In this document: positions 1-6,610 of the stretch, in pieces | Layout: the number at the start of each line of letters is the position of its first letter | Position numbering within the stretch: the stretch's first letter is position 1 | Assembly: GCA_031283785.1 (NCBI GenBank) | Contig: JAITBC010000460.1 | Location: 1-12,056, forward strand | Origin: Tannerella sp. | GTDB lineage: Bacteria > Bacteroidota > Bacteroidia > Bacteroidales > Tannerellaceae | Direction: 5' to 3' | Length of the DNA stretch: 12,056 nt | The notes under the pieces: model-generated | Databases searched by the model: none | What the model was told of the DNA's origin: nothing | What the model saw: only the letters and a program-made list of their open reading frames with translations | Position numbers and translations under genes: made by a program

Positions 1-663
1 GAGGTTAAAGATGTGCCGGAAGTGTTTAAGAAGTGGGTGGAGAAAAATGCGGAGCGGATAGAAAAAGCAAACATCAGGGGCACGTTGCCTTATTTCTTGC
101 AGGATAATGCTAACTTTGCGGGACTAAAAGTTAATCACAAAAATTTCATAGAGAGAGCGGAGGTATGCAGAATTGAGGCAAACAGGGCGGAATATGAACG
201 TTTACGGAAAGACCCGAACTATATTGATGTGCGGTTTAACGAAAAAACGGGCGGACTTCTGGCTGTTCACAGAGAACACAGTTTTGATCCGACCACAGGA
301 AAGTTCGGTATACCGCGTGGGGATTATGAACGGATCGCATCTGATGTGCTGCAAAAGTATGGGAGACGTGTTGTTTTGGAATCGGAAAATATGCCCGAAG
401 GTTTAAAAACGCCGGAAGGATTGCTTGACGGGATAAAATTCGACATAAAGGGCATTGAAGGAACAGGTAAAAACAATATCCTGAACAATATCAAAGAAGC
501 CAGCGCTCAAGAGGTTGAAATTGTTGTGCTGTACTATCACGATAAAAGTGTTTTTTTTAAGGACAGACTAATCGAAAGCTATAATACTTATTTGAGGACA
601 TCAAAGAGCAAACGAATAAAAACAGTCTACTATATTGTTGACAGAAAACTACAAAAGATATAA
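1..663 (+). CDS. C-terminal part of a probable MuF-type phage-head polymorphic toxin with CdiA-CT-like nuclease tip (5' end outside window)
   Basis: The frame is open from base 1 to a TAA at 661-663 (220 visible codons), so the gene begins before the window. The GTG at 13 is only an internal Val. The first ~35 visible residues (VPEVFKKWVEKNAERIEKA, then RGTLPYFLQDN) resemble a linker I know from Bacteroidota phage minor head (Mu F-like) proteins that carry C-terminal effector domains. The last ~130 residues resemble the tRNA-nuclease CdiA C-terminal family: an acidic N-terminal helix, then DGIKFDIK with Asp143, Asp148 and Lys150 (counted from the first visible codon) in a PD-(D/E)XK-like arrangement, then GKNNILNNIKEAS, a hydrophobic strand EIVVLYYHD and a final strand TVYYIVDRKL. 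Inference: a toxin that cleaves RNA, probably tRNA. No immunity gene is evident directly downstream and no further phage genes follow, which suggests an orphan module or prophage remnant. The family call is from memory of motifs, not a search. Confidence 0.6.
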   Translation, partial: EVKDVPEVFKKWVEKNAERIEKANIRGTLPYFLQDNANFAGLKVNHKNFIERAEVCRIEANRAEYERLRKDPNYIDVRFNEKTGGLLAVHREHSFDPTTGKFGIPRGDYERIASDVLQKYGRRVVLESENMPEGLKTPEGLLDGIKFDIKGIEGTGKNNILNNIKEASAQEVEIVVLYYHDKSVFFKDRLIESYNTYLRTSKSKRIKTVYYIVDRKLQKI

Positions 664-683
664 AAAGCCGGTGATAAATCACC
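662..683 (-). terminator. Intrinsic terminator of the candidate small RNA
   Basis: On the minus strand the stem GGTGA/TCACC (683-679 with 674-670) has a TTTA loop, is extended downstream by GGC, and is followed by five T residues (666-662). The hairpin overlaps nothing coding except the last bases of the toxin stop codon. On the plus strand no T-run follows, so it terminates mainly the minus-strand transcript. Confidence 0.55.
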
Positions 684-786
684 CGCTGAAAAGGTTTTAC
701 GACCGCTAAAATCAGCGACCCTAAATCCGTGAACGATTCAGGATTTGAACCTGATGCTTGCCTTTTATACAATTCGCCCTGTATTT
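662..786 (-). ncRNA. Candidate structured small RNA with tRNA T-arm-like hairpin
   Basis: A stretch of about 125 nt on the minus strand lies between a consensus Bacteroides promoter and an intrinsic terminator and has no convincing reading frame. Helices seen directly, in transcript order: ATACA/TGTAT (784-780 with 771-767); TCAGG/CCTGA around a 7-nt loop TTCAAAT (754-738), which is exactly a tRNA T-arm; CGCTGA/TCAGCG (717-712 with 689-684) stacked on TTTTA/TAAAA (711-707 with 699-695) with a CCTTT bulge and a 7-nt loop; then the terminator helix GGTGA/TCACC (683-670). GTGAA (789-785) can also pair with TTCAC (733-729) and would enclose the first two hairpins, giving a cloverleaf-like fold if the transcript starts that early. 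It does not complete a tRNA: there is no D-arm, anticodon arm or matching 7-bp acceptor. I do not recognise an Rfam family. The 5' end is estimated from the promoter. It lies tail to tail with the toxin gene. Confidence 0.55.
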
Positions 787-791
787 CACTG

Positions 792-823
792 CAAAGATAC
801 AACCCGTTTCAGAAAAAACCAAA
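792..823 (-). promoter_or_regulatory. Consensus Bacteroides-type promoter for the candidate small RNA
   Basis: Read on the minus strand, TTTG (823-820), a 20-bp spacer and TATCTTTG (799-792) match the Bacteroidetes primary-sigma consensus TTTG-N19-21-TAnnTTTG exactly. Transcription should begin roughly 5-8 nt downstream, near 784-788. The next thing downstream is the structured stretch ending in a terminator, not a protein start. This is the best promoter match I found in the window. Confidence 0.65.
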
Positions 824-883
824 TTTTTACAGAAAAAAATTGCAATGACAAAGAAAAAAAGAATAAAATTAGATGTTTTCCCG

Positions 884-1208
884 TTATCGACGCCTCAAAT
901 ACAAACCGCTACCCTTTACAAAACGAAAATTTGTAGTGCACAAATCGGAATTAGAAAAAATGGACTTTCCCGCCTTTTCCTTTTCTTTTTCCTCGACCTC
1001 CAACGCTTTTTCCGAGACCTTCGTCCTGTCGAGTTTATAGGTGAACTCTTGAGGCAGTACGGTTATCTCTTCCACTTGCTGTTCAAGTATTGTGCTGAGA
1101 AAAGATTTCGTTATACGCCAGATTTTCCATCAACCTTTTGAACACCGTATCGTAGATCGGATTAGCGATTATAAACGGTTCCCAGTCCTTTTTCTTCTTC
1201 CTGACCAT
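884..1208 (-). pseudogene. Frameshifted, truncated PD-(D/E)XK nuclease family transposase (Rpn-like) remnant
   Basis: The minus-strand ATG at 1208-1206 opens VRKKKKDWEPFIIANPIYD followed by TVFKRLMEN, the conserved N-terminus of the Bacteroidota PD-(D/E)XK nuclease family transposase / Rpn-like proteins. This frame stops at 1083. After a one-base shift near 1104-1110, the next frame continues the family sequence: KSFLSTILEQQVEEITVLPQ, then EFTYKLDRTK, and on to a Lys/Glu-rich stretch. Recognisable similarity fades at about 960, and the frame ends at 884 without the rest of the nuclease domain, which is expected to run to about 250-300 residues or more. Both a frameshift and a 3' truncation are therefore visible, and the gene should be inactive. 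Intact relatives are multicopy in these genomes and linked to mobile DNA. The family assignment is from memory of the N-terminal motif and is fairly secure; the exact decayed end is not. Confidence 0.72.
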
Positions 1209-1313
1209 AGCTGTTTTTTTTGAAAGCAAAAGCACATGAAAATCGGTTTTTCAGGCAACGGAGTGCGCTTTCTGTCTCACGGATCGTGCTGTATTTTTGC
1301 CAAGTTGGGTTAA

Positions 1314-2441
1314 TTACTCGTTCTGGAGGAGGGCGGCGGCTTCAATCAGCATACTGCCGCTTAGCTGCTCGGTCAGGCCTGTTGATGTACCGGGGCTTAC
1401 CTGCCAGTTATGACCGTAGAATATGGAGGGTTTACTTGTGCCTTTTGTCCATAATGTTTCGGCGTTATAGCGGAGGAACTGAATATAACGCTTCTTTGCT
1501 GCGGCATCTAATCTGTCTTGCCGTATTAATTCGGTAAAATAACGGATGAAGATACCTTTGAAAAGGCCGCCGTCTCCTGTTCCTTCACTTTTGAGGACGG
1601 AATTGTCTACAAGGGCGCTTGTCGTATAGTCGGCGGCTAAAATTGCGTCGTTAAGGTAGGCTTTTTCTCCGAATATTTTATACAGTTCTACGGCTGAACC
1701 GATGAATGTACCCTGATTATATGTAAATATCCAATCTTTCTTGATCTCGTCCGTCTCACTGTTTATATTGTCATAGACCATTCCGTTATTGGCATTGAAT
1801 AGTGTCGTTTTCTCCCATTTATATATTTTAACTGCCCATTCCTTGTTTTCTTCATCGCCGAATTCCCTGTACAAACGAGCGGCAAGTATGCAGGCCGGAC
1901 CATTGGAACAGGCATTTTTGCTGTATTCCTGTCCTTTTACCCATGATATACCGCCACCGGCATTATCATTCCATCCTACTTTTATGTATTCCCAAATCTG
2001 CAGTGCCGCCTCTTTATACTTTATATCGCTTGTCGCTTTGTATGCACGCAGTATGGCCAATGCGTTCCATTCCATATCATCGTAAAAGTCATTTCGGAAA
2101 GTATTTTTGTTTTTGACTTTAACGCCTTCGAACCATTGGTCAAAATAATTTTTATACATTGCATCGCCTGTCCGTAAGTATGCGTCGAGGAGTACATCCA
2201 GCGCATGAGCCTGCGGCCAGTAATGAAAATCGATTTTCCCGTTACTGTCGTAGTTAAAATATTTTTCTCCGACATTCCAGAATGATTTTATCAATGTATT
2301 AACGCCTTTGTCCGCCACATCGTTCCAATCGATTTTTGTCTCCTCATCGTTTCCGGAATTCGGAATGTCATTCTCACTTCCACAGGCAAGCGAGAATACG
2401 GACAGAGAAAACGCTATAAATATCTTCTTTATTTTCAACAT
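1314..2441 (-). CDS. GH76 endo-alpha-1,6-mannanase, surface lipoprotein
   Basis: This 375-residue protein should hydrolyse internal alpha-1,6-mannosidic bonds of the yeast-type mannan backbone (glycoside hydrolase family 76). It has a lipoprotein signal, MLKIKKIFIAFSLSVFSLAC, with lipidated Cys20. The acidic stretch after it (GSENDIP) fits the Bacteroidota surface-export signal, so it probably faces outward. GH76 marks are the adjacent catalytic aspartates in FYDDMEW (Asp121 and Asp122; the nucleophile and acid/base pair known in this family), GGGISW at 162-167, KNACSNGPA at 175-183 and TYNQGTFIGSA at 240-250. The length fits a single (alpha/alpha)6 barrel with no extra module. It is the last gene of the PUL, 125 bp behind the second SusE-like gene, a gap that contains a long inverted repeat. 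The ATG at 2441 is preceded by purine-rich AGAAGA and gives a complete signal peptide. By eye it is more AT-rich than the susC-susE block. Confidence 0.93.
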   Translation of the reverse strand: MLKIKKIFIAFSLSVFSLACGSENDIPNSGNDEETKIDWNDVADKGVNTLIKSFWNVGEKYFNYDSNGKIDFHYWPQAHALDVLLDAYLRTGDAMYKNYFDQWFEGVKVKNKNTFRNDFYDDMEWNALAILRAYKATSDIKYKEAALQIWEYIKVGWNDNAGGGISWVKGQEYSKNACSNGPACILAARLYREFGDEENKEWAVKIYKWEKTTLFNANNGMVYDNINSETDEIKKDWIFTYNQGTFIGSAVELYKIFGEKAYLNDAILAADYTTSALVDNSVLKSEGTGDGGLFKGIFIRYFTELIRQDRLDAAAKKRYIQFLRYNAETLWTKGTSKPSIFYGHNWQVSPGTSTGLTEQLSGSMLIEAAALLQNE

Positions 2442-2465
2442 GTTATCTTCTTTTGTTTATAAAAA

Positions 2466-2540
2466 GAATTGAGAATTATCATCAATAATGCACAAACGGG
2501 ACATTTCCGAAGCGAAATATACGACAATAATCCTCAATTC
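2466..2540. repeat. Long inverted repeat between the second susE-like gene and the GH76 gene
   Basis: GAATTGAGaATTAT at 2466-2479 pairs with ATAATcCTCAATTC at 2527-2540: 13 of 14 positions, one mismatch, 47-nt loop. The loop contains a second hairpin, ATTTC/GAAAT (2503-2507 with 2514-2518). In the polycistronic message this would form a stem-loop in the 125-nt spacer ahead of GH76. There is no T-run after it, so it is not a standard terminator. A role in RNA processing, stability or partial attenuation is inference. Confidence 0.5.
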
Positions 2541-2566
2541 ACGACATATATGATCCTATTAAAACA

Positions 2567-3709
2567 CTATTTTGTAATTGAATGAGTATACGGGGCGTCT
2601 GCCTGCAGATATAAGGTGTAATCAGCCGGTACGCCGTCGAAATCGGCCATCAGTTTCCATTTGTTATCCCATTGCGATGTGGCGCTTAGAAGGCGCACAT
2701 AGTAGTATGATTCGGGGCTTGTCGGCGCAGGACGCGAATCGGTGGAATTGAGGGTCGCCCATTCCCATTCTTTTTCTTCGCCGGCGCCGCCGTTTTCTTT
2801 TACGAACATCCGGAATTTGTATCGTTCGTCCCTGCCCCAGCTTTCTTGTTTGAAGGTTACGATCTGTCCTTTTGCCCGGAATATGCCGTAGCCTTCGTAA
2901 GATAACTCGAACAACCGCGCATTGTCGGGGCAGAAGTAGAACATTATCCCGGTCACTAACGTATACGTACACGCCCCGGTGTTGAAGTCGAGCGTGACCC
3001 GGTATATACCGTCAGCGGGAACCGCAGATGTTCCGTTTTCCTTTACCAGACCGTCCGATGTATAGAAATGTCGTGGAGAACCGGCTATCCCGTCCGTGAA
3101 ATAGAACGGTTTCCCGCCCGCCAGTTTTGTATACGCTTCAAACTCACCTCCTGCGACGGCTTTCATCTTGTGCGCTTTCGACAAATCCGTTCCTCCTTCC
3201 GAGCCTTCGCCCGTAACGTATACGTCGATCGGTACATCCTCAAACCCGGCCAGGCGAGTAATGGTGATTGTATTCTCTTGCCCCGACTTCACGGCTTTTG
3301 TCCCTTTCGATGAAAATATCGTCCATTTTAACGTTCCCGTATCGGAAGCTTTGACGCCTGCCATACCCGCAATCTTATTCATTTGTTTGTGGGTTATCTT
3401 CACACTGTTGTTGAATCCGTTATTGTCGGAAGACATAATATAGACGGGAGCGGAAAAGTCTCCTTCCATTCTGTCGAACGCGATCTGGTAGATGACGGCG
3501 CCGCCTTCGTTCACACCGACATAATCCCATTCAAAATATATCTCTGCCGATGCGGCAGGCTCAAGCGTTATCGACCTGCCGTCGACAGGTTCGAGCAACG
3601 TTTTGACATCCGACAACCGTGTATCCGTTTCTCCCATGTTGTCGCCGCAAGCGGTGAACGAGAAAACGAAAACGGCGCCGGCAGCTAATTTTAAAAATAT
3701 TGATTTCAT
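2567..3709 (-). CDS. SusE-like surface glycan-binding lipoprotein, second copy
   Basis: This 380-residue outer-membrane lipoprotein probably binds mannan chains at the cell surface without cleaving them. From Met at 3709 it reads MKSIFLKLAAGAVFVFSFTAC, an ideal lipoprotein signal with Cys21. An upstream ATG at 3727 overlaps the previous stop and adds six residues that spoil the signal. AGGAG sits 8 nt before the 3709 ATG, an unusually good ribosome site for this phylum, so I chose the later start. The N-terminal ~150 residues are a SusE-type immunoglobulin-like domain (LLEPVDGRSITL, IYFEWDY, GTLKWTIFSSKG, ITRLAGFEDVP). The second half is beta-rich with many aromatics (ERYKFRMF, EWEWATL, SYYYVRLL, QWDNKWKLM), as expected of glycan-binding modules. 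It is clearly paralogous to the preceding gene, which ends 14 nt upstream. It occupies the slot of the surface glycan-binding proteins in known alpha-mannan PULs. Glycan specificity is inferred from context. Confidence 0.85.
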   Translation of the reverse strand: MKSIFLKLAAGAVFVFSFTACGDNMGETDTRLSDVKTLLEPVDGRSITLEPAASAEIYFEWDYVGVNEGGAVIYQIAFDRMEGDFSAPVYIMSSDNNGFNNSVKITHKQMNKIAGMAGVKASDTGTLKWTIFSSKGTKAVKSGQENTITITRLAGFEDVPIDVYVTGEGSEGGTDLSKAHKMKAVAGGEFEAYTKLAGGKPFYFTDGIAGSPRHFYTSDGLVKENGTSAVPADGIYRVTLDFNTGACTYTLVTGIMFYFCPDNARLFELSYEGYGIFRAKGQIVTFKQESWGRDERYKFRMFVKENGGAGEEKEWEWATLNSTDSRPAPTSPESYYYVRLLSATSQWDNKWKLMADFDGVPADYTLYLQADAPYTHSITK

Positions 3710-3723
3710 ACGACTATCTCCTG

Positions 3724-4848
3724 TCATTTAATTACTAAATTATGCTTGTATTCACCTTCGGGATTGAGCGAAAACATGACGTCGTACGTCTTGCCGCTCC
3801 ACCCGTCTGTCGCCGGATTTTTCCATACCTGGTTGTTCGTCCACTGCTCGACGTTTGTCCGTTCGACCATATAGTAGTATGCGTCGTTTCCGGTCGGTTT
3901 GCTGTCGTTGTTGATCGCGCGCCATTCGGTTTCGCCGTCGGAGCTTTCCATCCTGAATTTGTAACGGTCGTCGGAATTGTCGCTTCCTTCAAGGCCGGTT
4001 ATCGCGTAATTCGTTATTTCCCATACGCCGAAGCTTTTATACGGCAGTTCGATTTTACGTTGCGACCAGTTGAGGAAGATACTTACTTTCGTCACTTCTT
4101 TCGTTGTGAAAGAACCGATATTGAAGTCTAAGTAATACTTATAGATTCCCGTTTTCGACACGGAAGAAGTCCCGCCTTCGACAATCTTTTCCCCGCTCAG
4201 CGAATATTCCGCCGGCGTTCCCGACACGGCATTAACGAACTTAAAGGCGCTGCCCTGCGTCAGTTTCGCGTAGATTTCAAACTCACCTTCCGTTATTTTT
4301 TTCATGACAAGCGCACGAGACATGTCGGCTCCGGCTTCGGTAGCTTCGCCGGTGAGATAGAGTTGCGAAGGTATATCGGCAAATCCTGCCAGGCGCGTCA
4401 GCGTTAGCGTACGTTCTTCTTCCGCTTTGACGGGATTGATTCCTTTAGATGAAAAGACCGTCCATTTCAGCGTCCCGTGGGCAGCCGATTCGACGCCGGC
4501 CATAGCGGCGATGCGGTTAAGCTGCTTATGGGTTATCGTGGCATGGTTTGTTCCGCCGTTATTATCGGAAGCTACGATAAAAAGAGGATCGGAGAAGTTG
4601 CCGTCGGCCCTGTCGAATACGACTTCATAAAGAACGTTCCCGCTGTCTTCGGCACGAGCCGGCTCCCATTCGAAATATAACGTAGCCGACGCCGACGATT
4701 GCAGCGCCACAGCTTTCCCGTTGTCCGGCTCATAAAGTTTTTTAACGGCCGTAACGCCGGTGTCTCTCACTTCGCCGTCATTGCTGCACGCCGTGAATGC
4801 GAATATGAAAGAGGCGATACCTATTATTCTAAAAATTATTGATTTCAT
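3724..4848 (-). CDS. SusE-like surface glycan-binding lipoprotein, first copy
   Basis: This 374-residue outer-membrane lipoprotein is likely a non-catalytic mannan-binding partner of the SusCD transporter. I place the start at 4848 (MKSIIFRIIGIASFIFAFTAC, Cys21). The longer frame from 4875 adds nine residues before the signal, and its ATG falls inside a sequence shared with the susC leader, so it is probably untranslated. The N-terminal SusE-type domain carries LYEPDNGKAVAL, LYFEWEPA, ITHKQLNRIAAMAGVE, GTLKWTVFSSKG and TRLAGFADIP. The second half is beta-rich and aromatic (IFLNWSQRKIELPY, DDRYKFRM, EWRAINNDSKP, YYYMVERTNVEQW). Large parts match the downstream paralogue motif for motif, while the C-terminal halves differ more. 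The gene lies 123 nt behind susD and 14 nt before its paralogue. The family call is strong; binding specificity is inferred. Confidence 0.85.
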   Translation of the reverse strand: MKSIIFRIIGIASFIFAFTACSNDGEVRDTGVTAVKKLYEPDNGKAVALQSSASATLYFEWEPARAEDSGNVLYEVVFDRADGNFSDPLFIVASDNNGGTNHATITHKQLNRIAAMAGVESAAHGTLKWTVFSSKGINPVKAEEERTLTLTRLAGFADIPSQLYLTGEATEAGADMSRALVMKKITEGEFEIYAKLTQGSAFKFVNAVSGTPAEYSLSGEKIVEGGTSSVSKTGIYKYYLDFNIGSFTTKEVTKVSIFLNWSQRKIELPYKSFGVWEITNYAITGLEGSDNSDDRYKFRMESSDGETEWRAINNDSKPTGNDAYYYMVERTNVEQWTNNQVWKNPATDGWSGKTYDVMFSLNPEGEYKHNLVIK

Positions 4849-4870
4849 GTGTACATTGTTTAATTTTTTT

Positions 4871-4928
4871 AACATTAAAGTAACATGGAACTCGCATGTT
4901 CATCACTTTTGCATAAACCGCTAATTTG
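4871..4928 (-). repeat. Leader repeat ahead of the first susE-like gene (copy of the susC leader elements)
   Basis: Plus-strand AACATTAAAGTAAC (4871-4884), ACTCGC (4890-4895) and CGCTAATTTG (4919-4928) recur in the same order before susC as AACATTAAGGTAAC (9780-9793), ACTCTCGC (9799-9806) and CGCTAATTTT (9806-9815). The first block matches at 13 of 14 positions and the last at 9 of 10. The copy here carries an extra ~20 bp between the blocks. Both copies would sit in the untranslated RNA just before the start codon if the first susE-like gene begins at 4848. Confidence 0.4.
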
Positions 4929-4971
4929 CATGCTTCGTTTCATAGTATGTCATTTATTTTTTCCCTGAAAA

Positions 4972-6600
4972 TTAATATCCCGGGTTTTGAATCAGGTTTT
5001 TGTTGATGTCCCTTTGGGATTGGGGGACGGCAAACAAATAATCCCTGTCTTTATTGAACTTCCGTTCGTCCAGTCGGATATATTGCGTATTATCGACAGC
5101 AAACTTAGCGCCGTGAGGATAACCGTTGAGGAGCGTTTCGATAGTTTTCCAGCGACGAATGTCAAAAAGCCGCAAGCCTTCGAGCGCCAGTTCGCAACGG
5201 CGTTCGCGGCGTATGATCGTCCGAAGGTCTGCATTTGCCGGATAGTCGAGCGCCGAAGCATCGGTAAAGCCTGCGCGCTGGCGTACGGACCGGATCGTCT
5301 TGTTCCAAATATCCTGATTCATCTGTCCCAATTCATATTTTGCTTCCGCATACATCAATAAAATGTCGGCGTATCTCATAAGTATCAGGTTTAACCCGGC
5401 AGCCATTCCTGCAGGCGCCGTCGGGTCGAAATATTTCCGCAGATAATAGCCCGTTCCGGTAGCGTTCTGCCCTGGCCCGGCATATTCATCCAAATTGGAA
5501 ACGCCGGCCTCGGCCGACGATCCCGGCCGGATGTAAATGACGGACGTCGTCCCATCGCCTTTTTTCCATGTATAGCCGTGATAAACAATTGTCTTTTCAA
5601 AACGCGGATCGCGGTTTACATAGGGGTCGTCTTCGTTATATCCCGAACCTTCTTCGCCAATTCCTTTGCCGTTCCGCATGATATAATCGTCTACCAGTTC
5701 CTGTGTAGGCGCGAAAGCGTGAATGCGGCCGCCTACGGAAAGCGGTATAGCATCGTAATATTCGCTCCATGTACGGAGCGTAAGCACATAACCGATGTCG
5801 AGGATCACTTCATCGTTATATTCGTTCTCCGGCAGGAACAAGCCTTCATAACCGGGAAATAACTCGTAGCTTCCGTAATCGCCGTTCATTATCTTTTCAC
5901 AAATGGAGGCTACGTTCGACCAGTCGTTTTCGTACAAATAGGTGCGGGCGAGCAACGTCATGACGGCGCCTTTCGTGATCCGTCCCTTATCGTTTCCGGA
6001 ATATTCATGTTTGGATGGTATCGTACCGATGATGTCATTCAGTTCATTCCTGACAAAATCAATCACCTCCGATTTCGGGGAGCGGGCAATCGTGTTCGAC
6101 TCCTGCATCGTCAGGTCATAGTCGAACAAAGGCGCATCGCCGTAATGACATGCGAGACGGAAAAACAGGAAGGCGCGGATGAAACGGGCTTCCGCTTTCA
6201 TGCGTGTTTTTAGCGCTTCATCCATACCGGGAACCCGATCTACATTTCCCAGAAACGTATGGCATGTCTTTATTCCTTCAAAACACTTTTTCCATTCGTC
6301 GGCAAAGCGTCCGAGCGAAGGATCGGCCTGTCCCGAAGTGATGATCTTTTCATTTGTATTACCCCGGCCTTCATATAAGTTGTCGGATAATTTTTCGTTC
6401 ACGAAAAACTGTTCGGCGCCAAACATCTGGCTGTATCCCATACTCAAAACGGCAGATGCTTTTTCGGGCGACGTCCAGTAGTTCAGATCCGTAAACTTGT
6501 TCGTAGGAGCTAAATCCAGTTCGTTACATGAAGTGAACAAAATCGCAATCATGCAAACGGCTGCTCCGGCATAATATTTCAATATATTTTTCATAGTCAT
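4972..6600 (-). CDS. susD-like: SusD/RagB family starch-binding-like outer-membrane lipoprotein
   Basis: This is the 542-residue lid and glycan-binding partner of the adjacent SusC channel. It captures oligosaccharides (here probably alpha-mannooligosaccharides) at the surface and closes over the pore. The lipoprotein signal ends LFTSC (Cys25), followed by NELDLAPTNKFTD, the usual SusD beginning, and NYWTSPEKASAVL. The N-terminal SusD domain contains AEARFIRAFLFFRLACHYGD and KGAVMTLLARTYLY of the TPR-like helices. The C-terminal domain has ADILLMYAEAKYELGQ and the family hallmark ERRCELALEGLRLFDIRRW at about residues 466-484, ending DINKNLIQNPGY. Length is normal for the family. It starts 10 nt after susC; the ATG at 6600 or the in-frame ATG at 6594 (MKNILKYY) are both possible, and the second makes the more typical signal. 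It is translationally linked to susC. Confidence 0.95.
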   Translation of the reverse strand: MTMKNILKYYAGAAVCMIAILFTSCNELDLAPTNKFTDLNYWTSPEKASAVLSMGYSQMFGAEQFFVNEKLSDNLYEGRGNTNEKIITSGQADPSLGRFADEWKKCFEGIKTCHTFLGNVDRVPGMDEALKTRMKAEARFIRAFLFFRLACHYGDAPLFDYDLTMQESNTIARSPKSEVIDFVRNELNDIIGTIPSKHEYSGNDKGRITKGAVMTLLARTYLYENDWSNVASICEKIMNGDYGSYELFPGYEGLFLPENEYNDEVILDIGYVLTLRTWSEYYDAIPLSVGGRIHAFAPTQELVDDYIMRNGKGIGEEGSGYNEDDPYVNRDPRFEKTIVYHGYTWKKGDGTTSVIYIRPGSSAEAGVSNLDEYAGPGQNATGTGYYLRKYFDPTAPAGMAAGLNLILMRYADILLMYAEAKYELGQMNQDIWNKTIRSVRQRAGFTDASALDYPANADLRTIIRRERRCELALEGLRLFDIRRWKTIETLLNGYPHGAKFAVDNTQYIRLDERKFNKDRDYLFAVPQSQRDINKNLIQNPGY

Positions 6601-6610
6601 ATCTATTTAA

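Noticed and set aside
670..683. GGTGATAAATCACC palindrome as terminator of the plus-strand toxin gene
   Set aside because: No T-run follows on the plus strand; the T-run is on the minus strand, which fits the small RNA instead.
738..754. A complete tRNA gene on the minus strand
   Set aside because: Only the T-arm is present. The 3' acceptor candidate ATCGTTC has no matching GAACGAT upstream, there is no anticodon arm, and the sequence continues into other hairpins and a terminator.
557..802. Minus-strand 81-codon open frame covering the small-RNA region
   Set aside because: It starts upstream of the inferred transcription start, crosses the terminator hairpin and overlaps the toxin gene antisense. 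Its GSNPES stretch is the usual accidental translation of a T-arm.
1209..1313. Terminator or small gene between the GH76 stop and the pseudogene
   Set aside because: Only a 4-bp stem (CACG/CGTG near 1279-1289) and a weak GAAAA/TTTTC pairing are visible, with no convincing T-run on the minus strand and no coding frame.
4849..4875. Upstream ATG at 4875 as the start of the first susE-like gene
   Set aside because: It adds nine polar residues before a complete lipoprotein signal and its codons fall in a leader sequence shared with susC; the ATG at 4848 is preferred.
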